64,000 nucleotides of DNA from Chryseobacterium sp. IHB B 17019 (GCF_001456155.1 NZ_CP013293.1:558001-622000), one strand, 5' to 3'; counted from the first letter of the stretch, positions 24,958-33,573 are shown. Notes: generated by a model not told the origin, from the sequence alone. Translations and numbers: made by a program.

Positions 24958-26634
24958 ATGAAAAAGGTATTATTAGCTGCTGTTTTTTTAGCGGGATTCA
25001 GTTTTTCTTACGCACAGGAAGCGAAGGCAGGTGTTGATCCGAAAGAAGATAAAGATCTTATGACCTGGTATCATAAAGACTTCGGTACTTCAAAAGTATA
25101 TGGTGTAAATACTGAAAACGCATATAAATTTTTAGAATCTAAAGGTCTTAAGCCAAAAACTGTTGTAGTAGGAGTTTTAGACAGCGGAGTTCAGGTAGAT
25201 CACCCGGGTTTGGTAAACAATCTTTGGTCAAACCCTAATGAAGTTCCGAATAACGGAAAAGATGATGACGGAAACGGATATATCGACGATATTCACGGAT
25301 GGAATTTCATTGGTGGAAAAAATGGAGATATCGACATTGATAATATGGAAGTAACTAGAGTTGTTGCTAAATACAAATCTGTTTTTGAAGGGGACGACTC
25401 TGCTAAAAATAAAGCAAATCAGGCTAAAATGCCCGAGGAATTTGCAATGTACATGAAAGCTAAGGATATTTTCAGCAAGAAAAGTATTGAGGCAAAACAG
25501 AGCTTCCAGACATATACAATGATTAACGATGCCATTCCTGCAATGGTAAAATTGTTGAATGGAAAAGCTCTTACTCCTGAAACTGTTGCAGCAATAAAGC
25601 CTGCTGACCAAAAAGATGCAATGGTTGCTAATATTTTGGCTCAGGTTTCTCAAAGCCCTGAATTTCAGGGAAAATCGGCTGCTGAATTTGAGAAGGCAAT
25701 GAAAGGTCAGATGAAAGAAGCGTTGGATTATTTCGGTCCTCAGGAAAAACAATATAATTTGGATTATGATCCGAGAAAAGAAATCGTAGGAGATAATTAT
25801 GATGATTATTCTGAAAAATCTTACGGAAATAACCACTATGAAGGTCCTGATGCAGAGCACGGAACTCACGTAGCTGGTATCATTGCAGGTCTTCCGAATG
25901 GAAAAGCAATCCAGTACGGTGTTGCTTCTAAAGTAGCAAAAATCATGACCGTAAGAACGGTTCCTAACGGTGATGAGAGAGATAAAGATGTTGCCAATGC
26001 CATCAGATATGCGGTTGATAACGGAGCTAAAATTTTAAATATGAGCTTTGGTAAGCCTGTTTCTCCTGGTAAAAATGTAGTTTGGGATGCCTTCAAATAT
26101 GCTCAGGATAAAGGAGTTCTTTTGGTAAAAGCTGCTGGTAATGAAAATGAAGATGTTGCAGAACACCTGGCTTATCCTACCAACTTTAAAAATGTAACTG
26201 ATGAAGCACCATTTGTAAACAACGTTTTGGTGGTTGGTGCAAGTACCAATAAAAATGATGCGTTGAGAGCAAGCTTCTCCAATTATAATAAGAAAATGGT
26301 AAACGTTTTCGCTCCGGGTGAAGAAATTTACTCTACAGTTCCTCACAATGAATACAAATATTTACAGGGAACATCAATGGCTTCTCCGGTTGTAGCAGGT
26401 GCTGCTGCGGTTTTATTAGCTTATATGCCAAATTTAAAACCAAATCAAATCATTGAATCTTTAGTAAAAACCAGCAATCTGAGTACAACAAATCAGTTTG
26501 GTGATTACTCACAGGCTGGAGGTGTAATTGATTTGAAAAAGGCTGCTGAGTACGCTTATACAAATTTTTACAACGGAAAATCAGGTGCAGTAAAAAAGGC
26601 TGAAAAATCCGTAAAAAAGACTGTTAAAAAATAG
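24958..26634 (+). CDS. Secreted S8 (subtilisin-like) serine protease with large insertion
   Basis: A 558-aa protein with a signal peptide (residues 1-20, SFSYAQ). The triad is Asp75 (VGVLDSGVQVDHPG), His301 (AEHGTHVAGIIAG) and Ser473 (GTSMASPVVAGAAA). About 225 residues lie between Asp and His, where subtilisin has about 30; residues 125-290 are a charged, mostly helical insertion. The C-terminus is a Lys-rich tail (KKAEKSVKKTVKK), and there is no visible T9SS sorting domain, so it is probably periplasmic. NPNEVPNNGKDDDGNGYIDD looks like a calcium-binding loop. Its own terminator is at 26667. Confidence 0.92.
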   Translation: MKKVLLAAVFLAGFSFSYAQEAKAGVDPKEDKDLMTWYHKDFGTSKVYGVNTENAYKFLESKGLKPKTVVVGVLDSGVQVDHPGLVNNLWSNPNEVPNNGKDDDGNGYIDDIHGWNFIGGKNGDIDIDNMEVTRVVAKYKSVFEGDDSAKNKANQAKMPEEFAMYMKAKDIFSKKSIEAKQSFQTYTMINDAIPAMVKLLNGKALTPETVAAIKPADQKDAMVANILAQVSQSPEFQGKSAAEFEKAMKGQMKEALDYFGPQEKQYNLDYDPRKEIVGDNYDDYSEKSYGNNHYEGPDAEHGTHVAGIIAGLPNGKAIQYGVASKVAKIMTVRTVPNGDERDKDVANAIRYAVDNGAKILNMSFGKPVSPGKNVVWDAFKYAQDKGVLLVKAAGNENEDVAEHLAYPTNFKNVTDEAPFVNNVLVVGASTNKNDALRASFSNYNKKMVNVFAPGEEIYSTVPHNEYKYLQGTSMASPVVAGAAAVLLAYMPNLKPNQIIESLVKTSNLSTTNQFGDYSQAGGVIDLKKAAEYAYTNFYNGKSGAVKKAEKSVKKTVKK

Positions 26635-26666
26635 CATATCCTCCTGTTTTTAAGACAGAACCATAT

Positions 26667-26698
26667 AAAGTCCGAAATTTTCGGACTTTTTTTATTTT
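26667..26698 (+). terminator. Terminator of the S8 protease gene
   Basis: A 10-bp stem aaagtccgaa / ttcggacttt (26667-26676 with 26680-26689) followed by T-rich sequence. Confidence 0.85.
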
Positions 26699-26759
26699 TA
26701 TTTTTCATTTTTGGCACGGTTTTTTGTAACTTTAATTTAACAAAATAATAAACAACAAA

Positions 26760-27254
26760 ATGAAAAAGTTACTACTTGCAGGGATGTTGGGAACATCACT
26801 TTTTGCAGTGTCTTGTTCCGCCGTTAATAACGCTAAAACAGCCCAAAACCAAAGATCAGAATTCCTTAAAATGAAAGGAGACTGGCAGATCGTAAGTATC
26901 GATTACGATAAGAAATTTAAAATTAAACCTTTCGATGACGGGGTGGATGCACAATGTTTTGTAGGAAGCCATTGGAGATTAATTCCGAATAACTGGACCG
27001 GAGCTTATACTTTAAATGGAGGAGGAGCATGCGGAGCAGGATATTCACAGCCGATTAAAATTGATGTTATAAGTGGAAATACTTTTAATTTCAAGAAAAT
27101 TGCTGACGGTACAAAAGCAAAACAAAATACAGCAGGATATACCTTAACGCTGACAAACCAAACTACAGATCAGTTTTCGCTGGAGCAAAATATTCCTTTT
27201 GACGGAGAAAATGTAAGAGTTGTTTACAACTTTGAAAGAGCTGGAATGAAATAA
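26760..27254 (+). CDS. Lipocalin-like lipoprotein
   Basis: A 164-aa lipoprotein (MKKLLLAGMLGTSLFAVSC, lipid on Cys19). The mature part begins with a lipocalin-type GDWQIVSID strand (near residue 40) followed by beta strands (SHWRLIPNNWTGAYTLN; GYTLTLTNQTTDQFSLEQ). This is the Bacteroidota lipocalin-like domain; the ligand is unknown. Upstream TAACTTTA (26727-26734) is one base off a -7 box. The OmpA-like gene follows after 24 bp, so they form one transcription unit. Confidence 0.8.
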   Translation: MKKLLLAGMLGTSLFAVSCSAVNNAKTAQNQRSEFLKMKGDWQIVSIDYDKKFKIKPFDDGVDAQCFVGSHWRLIPNNWTGAYTLNGGGACGAGYSQPIKIDVISGNTFNFKKIADGTKAKQNTAGYTLTLTNQTTDQFSLEQNIPFDGENVRVVYNFERAGMK

Positions 27255-27278
27255 TTTAAACTCAAATAATTAAAAAAG

Positions 27279-27971
27279 ATGAAATTTACAAAAACATATA
27301 TCGGAGCTCTTTTCTTATCATCAGCTCTATTGCTTACAAGCTGTGAAGCTGTACAGAATTCTAACCACCAGCAAAGAGGTACTGCAGTAGGTGTTGCATC
27401 CGGAGCGGTAATTGGTGGTATCTTGGGAAATAACGTAGGAAAAGGTAAAAATGCAGCGTTAGGTGCAGTTTTAGGAGGTATTATCGGTGGTGTTGCTGGT
27501 AACGTGATTGGTAATAAAATGGACAAGCAAGCCAGAGAGATCCAACAAACTTTACCTGGTGCTCAAGTGGAAAGAGTAGGAGACGGTATCAAAATTACGT
27601 TGAACGAAAGTATCGTAAACTTTGATTTTAACTCATCAGCTCTTACAAGTACAGCTAAAACAAACCTTGATAAACTAGGTCAGGTTCTTATTAATAATCC
27701 AGACACAAATATCAATATTTATGGTCACACGGATAGTAAAGGAACGGATGCTTACAACCAAACACTTTCAGAGCAAAGAGCCAATTCTGTAAAAGCATAT
27801 TTATCTGGTAAAGGAATCGCTTCTTCAAGATTATTCGCTTTAGGTGAAGGAGAAAGCATGCCGGTTGCTACCAACGATACAGATGAAGGCAGAGCTAAAA
27901 ACAGAAGAGTAGAATTTGCCATCACTGCAAATGAAAAAATGATTAATGAAGCTCAGCAACAAGGGCAATAA
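27279..27971 (+). CDS. OmpA-family lipoprotein with glycine zipper
   Basis: A 230-aa lipoprotein (lipobox LLTSC, Cys22). Residues about 36-85 form a glycine-zipper membrane-interacting segment (GVASGAVIGGILGNNVGKGK; IGGVAGNVIGNKMDKQ). Residues about 105-220 are an OmpA C-terminal domain that binds peptidoglycan: VNFDFNSSALTSTAKTNLDK, IYGHTDSKGTDAYN, LSEQRANSVKAYL, NRRVEFAI. It should tether the outer membrane to the cell wall. It is cotranscribed with the lipocalin-like gene. Confidence 0.92.
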   Translation: MKFTKTYIGALFLSSALLLTSCEAVQNSNHQQRGTAVGVASGAVIGGILGNNVGKGKNAALGAVLGGIIGGVAGNVIGNKMDKQAREIQQTLPGAQVERVGDGIKITLNESIVNFDFNSSALTSTAKTNLDKLGQVLINNPDTNINIYGHTDSKGTDAYNQTLSEQRANSVKAYLSGKGIASSRLFALGEGESMPVATNDTDEGRAKNRRVEFAITANEKMINEAQQQGQ

Positions 27972-27996
27972 TTAATTAACATATAAATATTTTCTT

Positions 27997-28026
27997 AAAT
28001 AACCGCTATTGGCGGTTATTTTTGTA
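27997..28026 (+). terminator. Terminator of the OmpA-like gene
   Basis: A 10-bp perfect stem aaataaccgc / gcggttattt (27997-28006, 28012-28021) followed by ttgtatttt. Confidence 0.85.
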
Positions 28027-28052
28027 TTTTTATCCGGATAATTTGAAATTCG

Positions 28053-28060
28053 TATTTTTG
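28053..28060 (+). promoter_or_regulatory. -7 box of the ubiA-dprE1-dprE2 operon
   Basis: TATTTTTG matches TAnnTTTG, 17 bp before the ATG. No TTG at the proper distance is seen. Confidence 0.45.
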
Positions 28061-28077
28061 CATTTGAAACCAAATAA

Positions 28078-28965
28078 ATGAAGAAATATTTTAAACTGCT
28101 CCGAGTAGAGCAATGGGTGAAAAACCTTTTTGTATTTGTTCCTCTATTTTTTTCAGGTAATATTACAAACCTGGACCTGCTTACCAAAAGTATTTTTGCC
28201 TTCATTATTTTCTCGCTGGCAGCGAGTGTTGTTTACATTTTAAATGATTACAACGATATTGAGGCAGATAAACAGCATCCCGAAAAAAGAAGAAGACCTT
28301 TGGCCAGCGGAGCCATTTCAAAATCTCAGGCAATAGGTATTTTTATTGGACTTATTGCGGCAGATATTGCGTTGGTATTTTTTGCTCAAGCCTATTTTCA
28401 CGAGCAGTTATGGAAGTTTGCGACCATCGTAGGATTTTATTTTGTGATGAATCTGGGCTATACATTCAAGCTGAAACATGTACCCATTATTGATATTTCT
28501 ATCATTGCAATAGGATTCGTCCTCAGAGTTCTGGCCGGCGGTTATATTACCGGGATCAATATTTCTCAATGGGCAATCTTGCTGACTTTTGTTTTAGCAT
28601 TGGTTTTGGCGATTGGGAAAAGAAGAGGAGAATTAATCAACGCTCAGGTTTCAGGGAAAACAAGACGTGCTTTAGACGGCTACAATGTGCAGTTTGCAGA
28701 TATTGCCCTTTCCATTTCCGTAACATTAGCCATTGTATGTTACTTAATGTTTACGCTGTCGCCGGAAGTTCAGGAAAGATTTCATGAAAGAGTTTTTTAT
28801 ACCGTAATCTTCGTTGTATTCGCTTTTTTAAGATATTTACAACAGACTTTGGTGTACAATAGGACAGAATCCCCAACGAAAATAGTTTATAGGGACAGGT
28901 ACATCCAACTCACATTGTTATTGTGGGTCGCTGCATTTTTAATCCAAATTTACTTTAAAAAATGA
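28078..28965 (+). CDS. Decaprenyl-phosphate phosphoribosyltransferase-like UbiA-family enzyme
   Basis: Membrane enzyme, 295 aa, with about eight membrane segments. The motif NDYNDIEADKQHPEKRRRPL (56-75) is the Asp-rich UbiA prenyl-substrate motif. Its form NDxxDxEAD-x-HPxKRxRP is the one I recall from mycobacterial Rv3806c, which transfers 5-phosphoribose from PRPP to decaprenyl phosphate. The next two genes match the following enzymes of that pathway, which supports this activity over quinone or heme prenylation. It overlaps the next gene by 4 bp (ATGA). The lipid carrier length in this organism is unknown. Confidence 0.85.
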   Translation: MKKYFKLLRVEQWVKNLFVFVPLFFSGNITNLDLLTKSIFAFIIFSLAASVVYILNDYNDIEADKQHPEKRRRPLASGAISKSQAIGIFIGLIAADIALVFFAQAYFHEQLWKFATIVGFYFVMNLGYTFKLKHVPIIDISIIAIGFVLRVLAGGYITGINISQWAILLTFVLALVLAIGKRRGELINAQVSGKTRRALDGYNVQFADIALSISVTLAIVCYLMFTLSPEVQERFHERVFYTVIFVVFAFLRYLQQTLVYNRTESPTKIVYRDRYIQLTLLLWVAAFLIQIYFKK

Positions 28966-30278
28966 AGCCGAATTTTATACAGAAAGTCACAAACTGGGGC
29001 AATTTTCCCATAGTGGAAAAGGAAATTAAGTCTGAAGACAGCTTCAACAAAATAAAAGAATTTGTACTCAGCAATAATGAAGTAATCGCAAGAGGAAACG
29101 GAAGATGCTATGGAGATGCTTCATTGGGTGAACATATATTTTCAACAAAAAAATTAAATAAATTCATCAACTTCGACCGTTTAAACGGAATTATAGAATG
29201 CGAATCAGGAGTTTTGCTTTCCGAAGTTTTGGAAATCTCTGTTCCGCAGGGATATTTTCTGTATGTAACTCCGGGAACGAAGTTCGTTTCTGTAGGAGGA
29301 GCCATCGCATCGGATGTTCACGGTAAAAACCACCACGCAGAAGGTTGCTTTTCGGAATATGTGATTGAATTTAAATTAATGAATGAAAACGGTGAAATTA
29401 TCACCTGTTCAAGAGAAGAAAATGCAGGTAAATTCTGGGCAACCATCGGTGGAATGGGACTTACGGGAATCATTCTTACTGCAAAATTTAAGCTTAAAAA
29501 TATAGAATCCTCATACATTCGTCAGGAAAGCATTAAAGCAGAAAATCTTGATGAAATTTTCAGATTATTTGAAGAAAGCGAAAGTTGGACATACACTGTT
29601 GCCTGGATCGACTGTCTTCAGAAAGGAAAAAATATAGGAAGAAGTATTTTAATGAGAGGGGAACATGCTTTTCAACATGAGCTTCCTCAAAATTTAAAAG
29701 ACAAACCTTTAAGATTAAAGAAAAAATTCGAACCGACGGTTCCGTTTTATTTTCCGGGATTTGTTTTGAATGCTTTAACGGTGAAGATTTTTAATTTACT
29801 GTATTTTAATAAACAGACGAAAAAAGAAGTTAAGAATTTCATTGATTACGAAACATTTTTCTATCCGCTGGACGCTATTCATGAATGGAATAGGATTTAT
29901 GGAAAATCAGGCTTCATTCAATATCAGATGGTAATTCCAAAAGAAACAGGAAAAGAGGGGATGAAAAAAATCCTTGAAACTATCGCAAACAGCGGAAATG
30001 GTTCGTTCTTAGCAGTTTTAAAATTGTTTGGGAAAAATAATCCGGAAGCCTACAACTCATTTCCTGTGGAAGGATATACTTTGGCTTTAGACTTTAAAGT
30101 GAATTCAAAACTGAAAAAACTGGTTGAGCAGCTGGACAGCATTGTTCAGGAATACGGCGGCAGGATTTACCTCACGAAAGACAGTATGAGCAGATCTTCT
30201 CTTACCAATTATCTTAAAAACACCCAGAGTTCAAAATTTGTGTCTTTGCAGCACAAAAGAATCTTAAATAATATTTAG
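28962..30278 (+). CDS. dprE1: FAD-dependent oxidase subunit of the decaprenylphosphoryl-ribose epimerase (DprE1-like)
   Basis: A 438-aa flavoprotein. FAD-binding segments ARGNGRCYGDASLG (43-56) and SVGGAIASDVHGKNHHAEG (110-128) closely follow mycobacterial DprE1. So do SGFIQYQMVIP (316-326), FLAVLKLFG (349-357) and LTKDS (404-408). DprE1 oxidises the 2'-OH of polyprenylphosphoryl-ribose to a keto intermediate. His120 and Lys406 fall at the DprE1 His132/Lys418 positions. The benzothiazinone target Cys387 of M. tuberculosis corresponds here to Ala375 (GYTLALDF). It is coupled to ubiA by a 4-bp overlap and followed by its reductase partner after 5 bp. Alignment to DprE1 is from memory. Confidence 0.88.
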   Translation: MKPNFIQKVTNWGNFPIVEKEIKSEDSFNKIKEFVLSNNEVIARGNGRCYGDASLGEHIFSTKKLNKFINFDRLNGIIECESGVLLSEVLEISVPQGYFLYVTPGTKFVSVGGAIASDVHGKNHHAEGCFSEYVIEFKLMNENGEIITCSREENAGKFWATIGGMGLTGIILTAKFKLKNIESSYIRQESIKAENLDEIFRLFEESESWTYTVAWIDCLQKGKNIGRSILMRGEHAFQHELPQNLKDKPLRLKKKFEPTVPFYFPGFVLNALTVKIFNLLYFNKQTKKEVKNFIDYETFFYPLDAIHEWNRIYGKSGFIQYQMVIPKETGKEGMKKILETIANSGNGSFLAVLKLFGKNNPEAYNSFPVEGYTLALDFKVNSKLKKLVEQLDSIVQEYGGRIYLTKDSMSRSSLTNYLKNTQSSKFVSLQHKRILNNI

Positions 30279-30283
30279 CACAA

Positions 30284-31009
30284 ATGATCATTTTAGGAAG
30301 TACATCGGAAGTAGCACAAGCTTTTGTGGAAAAAGCATTACAGGAAGGGGAAAAATTTGAGAAAATCTATCTTTTTACCTCAAATAAAGAAACTACCGAA
30401 AGATTTGCAAGACATATTGATGTAAAGTTTCTTCAGCAGGCCGAAGTTGTCGAGCTTGATCTGATGAAAGAAATTGATTACACACAATTTGACAATATCA
30501 ATTCAAACTTATTATTTTGTGCAACAGGTTATTTGGGTGAAGGCACGGAAGAAGGCTTGTACGACAACAAAAATACGGAACGGATTATTGATATCAACTA
30601 CTCAAAATTGGTTCCGGTAATGAACTATTTTGCCCAAAAATTTGAAAGCAGAAGATCAGGGACAATCATCGGGCTTTCATCTGTGGCGGGAGATCGCGGA
30701 AGACAGAGTAACTTTATTTACGGGAGTGCAAAAGCGGCTTTTACAGCTTATTTAAGTGGTTTAAGAAATTATCTTTTCGATAAAAAAGTTCATGTTCTAA
30801 CGGTGAAGCCGGGTTTCATGGCAACGAAGATGACGGAAGGATTACCATTAAATCCAAAATTAACAGCAACTCCGAAACAGGCGGCAGATTGTATTTTTAA
30901 AGCTTACAAAAAGCAGAAAAATGTGGTGTATGTCTTACCGATATGGGGAATTATCATGATGATTATCAGAAACATTCCTGAGTTTATATTTAAAAAATTA
31001 AAACTTTAG
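30284..31009 (+). CDS. dprE2: Short-chain reductase, DprE2-like partner
   Basis: A 241-aa SDR. The nucleotide-binding start IILGSTSEVAQAF is near residues 2-14; the catalytic set is Ser132/133 (GLSSVAGDRGRQ), Tyr146 and Lys150 (YGSAKAAF); PGFMATKMTEG follows. A C-terminal hydrophobic stretch (VLPIWGIIMMIIRNIPEFIF) could hold it at the membrane. By its position behind dprE1 it should reduce the keto-sugar lipid to polyprenylphosphoryl-arabinose with NADH. The family alone does not fix the substrate; the operon does. Confidence 0.85.
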   Translation: MIILGSTSEVAQAFVEKALQEGEKFEKIYLFTSNKETTERFARHIDVKFLQQAEVVELDLMKEIDYTQFDNINSNLLFCATGYLGEGTEEGLYDNKNTERIIDINYSKLVPVMNYFAQKFESRRSGTIIGLSSVAGDRGRQSNFIYGSAKAAFTAYLSGLRNYLFDKKVHVLTVKPGFMATKMTEGLPLNPKLTATPKQAADCIFKAYKKQKNVVYVLPIWGIIMMIIRNIPEFIFKKLKL

Positions 31010-31081
31010 AATATTTTTTTTAATTTAATATTTTAAATGTAATGATCGCTAAGTTTCTTGAATAAATTGAAAATATTTCCC

Positions 31082-31156
31082 GATCGCAAAGGCGTTTCAC
31101 TCAGCAATAAACGCAAACTATCAATTACTTCGCCTGAGTGAAACGCCTTTGCGATC
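31082..31156. repeat. Large perfect hairpin built of two facing repeat copies
   Basis: Two perfect 23-bp arms (31082-31104 and 31134-31156), each carrying the ctgagtgaaacgcctttgcg word of the dispersed family, face each other across a 29-base loop. It lies between dprE2 and the HAD gene and could end or attenuate the operon, though a T run is missing. Confidence 0.75.
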
Positions 31157-31242
31157 CGAAGAAAGATAAAGTTTAAAAAATATCTATACGAACTCCACGT
31201 TAGAATAAATTAGAATAAAATTTAAATTAGATAAAAACCAGA

Positions 31243-31830
31243 ATGAGAAAATTGTATTGTTTTGATTTTGATGGAACTATTACCTACAAGGATACCATGT
31301 TTATGTATCTGAAATTCTACGATCCTGCAAAATTCCGATTACAGTTTTTAAAACATGTTCCGCTTTTTGTTCTATTAAAATTAAAACTTGCTGAAACTGA
31401 AAAAGTAAAAAAAAGCTTTATTGGTTCTATATTAAAAGGCCAGACTCAGGAAAAAATCGAAAAAAAATCCAGACAGTTTTTTGATGAACATTATCCTAAA
31501 ATAATAAGGGAAAATGCGTTGGACTTTATTCAAAATATTGATAGAGATAATACACAGAGCCTATTGGTAACAGCATCTCTGGATATTTGGGCAAAACCGT
31601 TTGCGGAGGCTTTCAATATGCAGCTGGTTTCTACAAAAGCTGAGTTCCAGAACGGTGTTTTCACAGGAAATTTCATTGGTAGAAACTGCAACGGAAAGGA
31701 GAAATTGGAGAGAATAAAGGCTGAAATCAGCGATCAAAAATATGATAAAATTATCGCTTTCGGAGATACTTCCGGCGATAAGCCGATGTTGAAATGGGCA
31801 AATGAAGGTCATTACCAATTTTTTCACTAA
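31243..31830 (+). CDS. HAD-IB family phosphatase
   Basis: A 195-aa haloacid-dehalogenase-type phosphatase: motif I DFDGTIT (8-14; Asp8 nucleophile, Asp10), motif II VTASLDIWAKP, motif III Lys in NGKEKLERIK, motif IV FGDTSGDKPML. In the mycobacterial pathway a phosphatase must remove the 5-phosphate from polyprenylphosphoryl-phosphoribose between the UbiA and DprE1 steps; this gene, downstream of dprE2, is a good candidate although that enzyme in mycobacteria is of another family. A repeat-filled spacer of 233 bp separates it from dprE2, so it may have its own promoter. SerB-like activity is the alternative. Confidence 0.85.
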   Translation: MRKLYCFDFDGTITYKDTMFMYLKFYDPAKFRLQFLKHVPLFVLLKLKLAETEKVKKSFIGSILKGQTQEKIEKKSRQFFDEHYPKIIRENALDFIQNIDRDNTQSLLVTASLDIWAKPFAEAFNMQLVSTKAEFQNGVFTGNFIGRNCNGKEKLERIKAEISDQKYDKIIAFGDTSGDKPMLKWANEGHYQFFH

Positions 31831-31835
31831 TTTTG
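31828..31835 (+). promoter_or_regulatory. -7 box in front of the PrcB-like/cysteine desulfurase pair
   Basis: TAATTTTG matches TAnnTTTG and overlaps the stop codon of the HAD gene, 18 bp before the lipoprotein ATG. No good -33 element is seen. Confidence 0.45.
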
Positions 31836-31853
31836 GGGTAGTAAAAATATAAA

Positions 31854-32312
31854 ATGAAAGGATTCCTTATTTTGTGTCTGGCATTCATAATGAGCTGTAC
31901 AGCCACTCCATCCCAAAAGTCTTCAGAAATGCAAAAAAATGCAGAAATTCTCATTTCAGAATCGCAAGGAGGCGGTGATGAAGCTAATTTTACCATCATC
32001 AGGAACGAACAGGAACTCCAGAAAGCTATCAAAGGAAATTCTAGGGTAGTAGATCTTGGTAAAGAAGCTGTTTATCCCCAATTTCCTAAAGACAAAAAAG
32101 TAGTTTTGTACAATCTGGGCATGTTCAATTCCGGAGATCACAAGATTACCCATATTAAGAATATCTCGGTAAAAGATAACGTTTTGTATGTGGAAGTTCC
32201 TCAGTATCAGTCTGGCGGAATGGAAATTCAGGTGATGTCAAATCCCTGGTTTATTTTTACCGTACCTTCAGATTATCAGTTCACCTCAGTAGAATTAAAA
32301 TATTCAAAGTAA
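31854..32312 (+). CDS. Lipoprotein, possibly PrcB-like
   Basis: A 152-aa lipoprotein (MKGFLILCLAFIMSC, lipid on Cys15). SQGGGDEANFTIIRNEQEL, then DKKVVLYNLGMFNSGDHKIT and YVEVPQYQSGGMEIQVMSNP resemble the C-terminal domain of PrcB-type proteins, which assist a treponemal protease; this is a weak, remembered match. Its stop codon is one base before the cysteine desulfurase ATG, so the two share a message. I do not know why a lipoprotein should be linked to sulfur transfer. Confidence 0.65.
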   Translation: MKGFLILCLAFIMSCTATPSQKSSEMQKNAEILISESQGGGDEANFTIIRNEQELQKAIKGNSRVVDLGKEAVYPQFPKDKKVVLYNLGMFNSGDHKITHIKNISVKDNVLYVEVPQYQSGGMEIQVMSNPWFIFTVPSDYQFTSVELKYSK

Positions 32313-32313
32313 A

Positions 32314-33489
32314 ATGAATAAAGTATATTTAGATAACGCTGCTACAACGCCTCTTTCGGAAGAAGTAATTGATGCAATGGTTGGGACCATGAAAATGAAT
32401 TTCGGAAATCCTTCTTCAACGCACAGCTTCGGACAGGAAGCTAAAATTCTTATCGAAAATGTGAGAAGACAGGTTGCAGATTATCTTCACGTAACACCCG
32501 CTGAAATTATCTTCACTTCTTGCGGTACAGAATCGAATAACATGATCATCAAATCCAGTGTAGATCATCTTGGAGTTGAGAGAATCATCAGTTCTCCATT
32601 GGAGCACAAATGTGTTTCTGAGAGTATTTTGGATATGAAAAACAGGAAAGGAGTAGAAGTAAACTACATCCGTCCTAATGAAAAAGGAGATATTGACCTT
32701 AATAAATTAGAAGAGCTATTAAAATCTTCCGACAAGAAAACGTTGGTAAGCTTAATGCACGTCAACAATGAGATCGGAAATATTTACGATATTAAAAAAA
32801 TCGCAGAATTGTGCAAGGCAAATAATGCGCTTTTTCATTCAGACACCGTGCAGACAATGGCTCATGTGAATCTGGATTTTTCTGATATCCAGGTTGATTT
32901 CGCCTCTTGCAGTGCTCACAAATTCCATGGTCCGAAAGGAGTTGGTTTTGCTTTTATCAGAAAATCAAGTGGCTTAAAAGGTATTATTACCGGCGGTCCA
33001 CAGGAAAGAAGTTTAAGAGCAGGAACTGAAAATGTAGCAGGAATTGTTGGATTAGGAAAAGCATTAGAGCTATCATTAAAAAACATGAAAGCGTATACCA
33101 ACCACATGCAGGAAATCAAAAGCTATGCTGCAGAAAGGCTTGTCGCAGAAATTCCGGGGGTAAAATTCAATGGAAGAAGTGCAGAGAAGGAAAATAGTCT
33201 TTATACGGTTTTAAGTGCTTTATTGCCATACAAAAACCCATTGATCGGGCTTCAGCTTGATATGAAAGGAATCGCTATTTCCCAAGGTAGTGCATGTTCT
33301 TCGGGAGCTTCAAAACCTTCAATGGTGATGATGATGGTTTTATCAGAGGATGAAATGGATCATTGTACACCGCTTCGTATTTCATTCAGCCACCTGACTA
33401 CTAAAGAGGATATTGATGCTTTGGTAACGGCCTTAAAAGAGATTTCAAAAGATTTTGTTATAGAAAATACAAATGTTGAGCATAGATAA
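32314..33489 (+). CDS. Cysteine desulfurase (NifS/IscS type)
   Basis: PLP enzyme that takes sulfur from cysteine for Fe-S clusters and thio-modification of tRNA. The 391-aa product begins MNKVYLDNAATTPLSEEVID. The PLP lysine is Lys203 (SCSAHKFHGPKGVG), the stacking His98 lies in PLEHKCV, and the sulfur-carrying Cys328 lies in QGSACSSGA, a mobile loop of the IscS/NifS (class I) type. No iscU or regulator adjoins it, unlike E. coli isc. It is coupled to the lipoprotein gene upstream and followed by trxA. Confidence 0.93.
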   Translation: MNKVYLDNAATTPLSEEVIDAMVGTMKMNFGNPSSTHSFGQEAKILIENVRRQVADYLHVTPAEIIFTSCGTESNNMIIKSSVDHLGVERIISSPLEHKCVSESILDMKNRKGVEVNYIRPNEKGDIDLNKLEELLKSSDKKTLVSLMHVNNEIGNIYDIKKIAELCKANNALFHSDTVQTMAHVNLDFSDIQVDFASCSAHKFHGPKGVGFAFIRKSSGLKGIITGGPQERSLRAGTENVAGIVGLGKALELSLKNMKAYTNHMQEIKSYAAERLVAEIPGVKFNGRSAEKENSLYTVLSALLPYKNPLIGLQLDMKGIAISQGSACSSGASKPSMVMMMVLSEDEMDHCTPLRISFSHLTTKEDIDALVTALKEISKDFVIENTNVEHR

Positions 33490-33508
33490 CAATATTACTT
33501 AAATGGCG

Positions 33509-33516
33509 TAATTTTG
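33509..33516 (+). promoter_or_regulatory. -7 box of trxA
   Basis: TAATTTTG matches TAnnTTTG. It covers the in-frame TTG at 33514, so that upstream start is unlikely to be used. No clear -33. Confidence 0.5.
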
Positions 33517-33573
33517 GGTATTCAATTAACAGAAATAAGTAAGAATAATATTAATTTAAATAAAAGAAACAAA

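Noticed and set aside
25228..25869. Minus-strand frame of 213 codons inside the S8 protease gene
   Set aside because: Phe/Ile/Ser-rich antisense of the acidic insertion; the plus-strand frame carries the catalytic triad on both sides.
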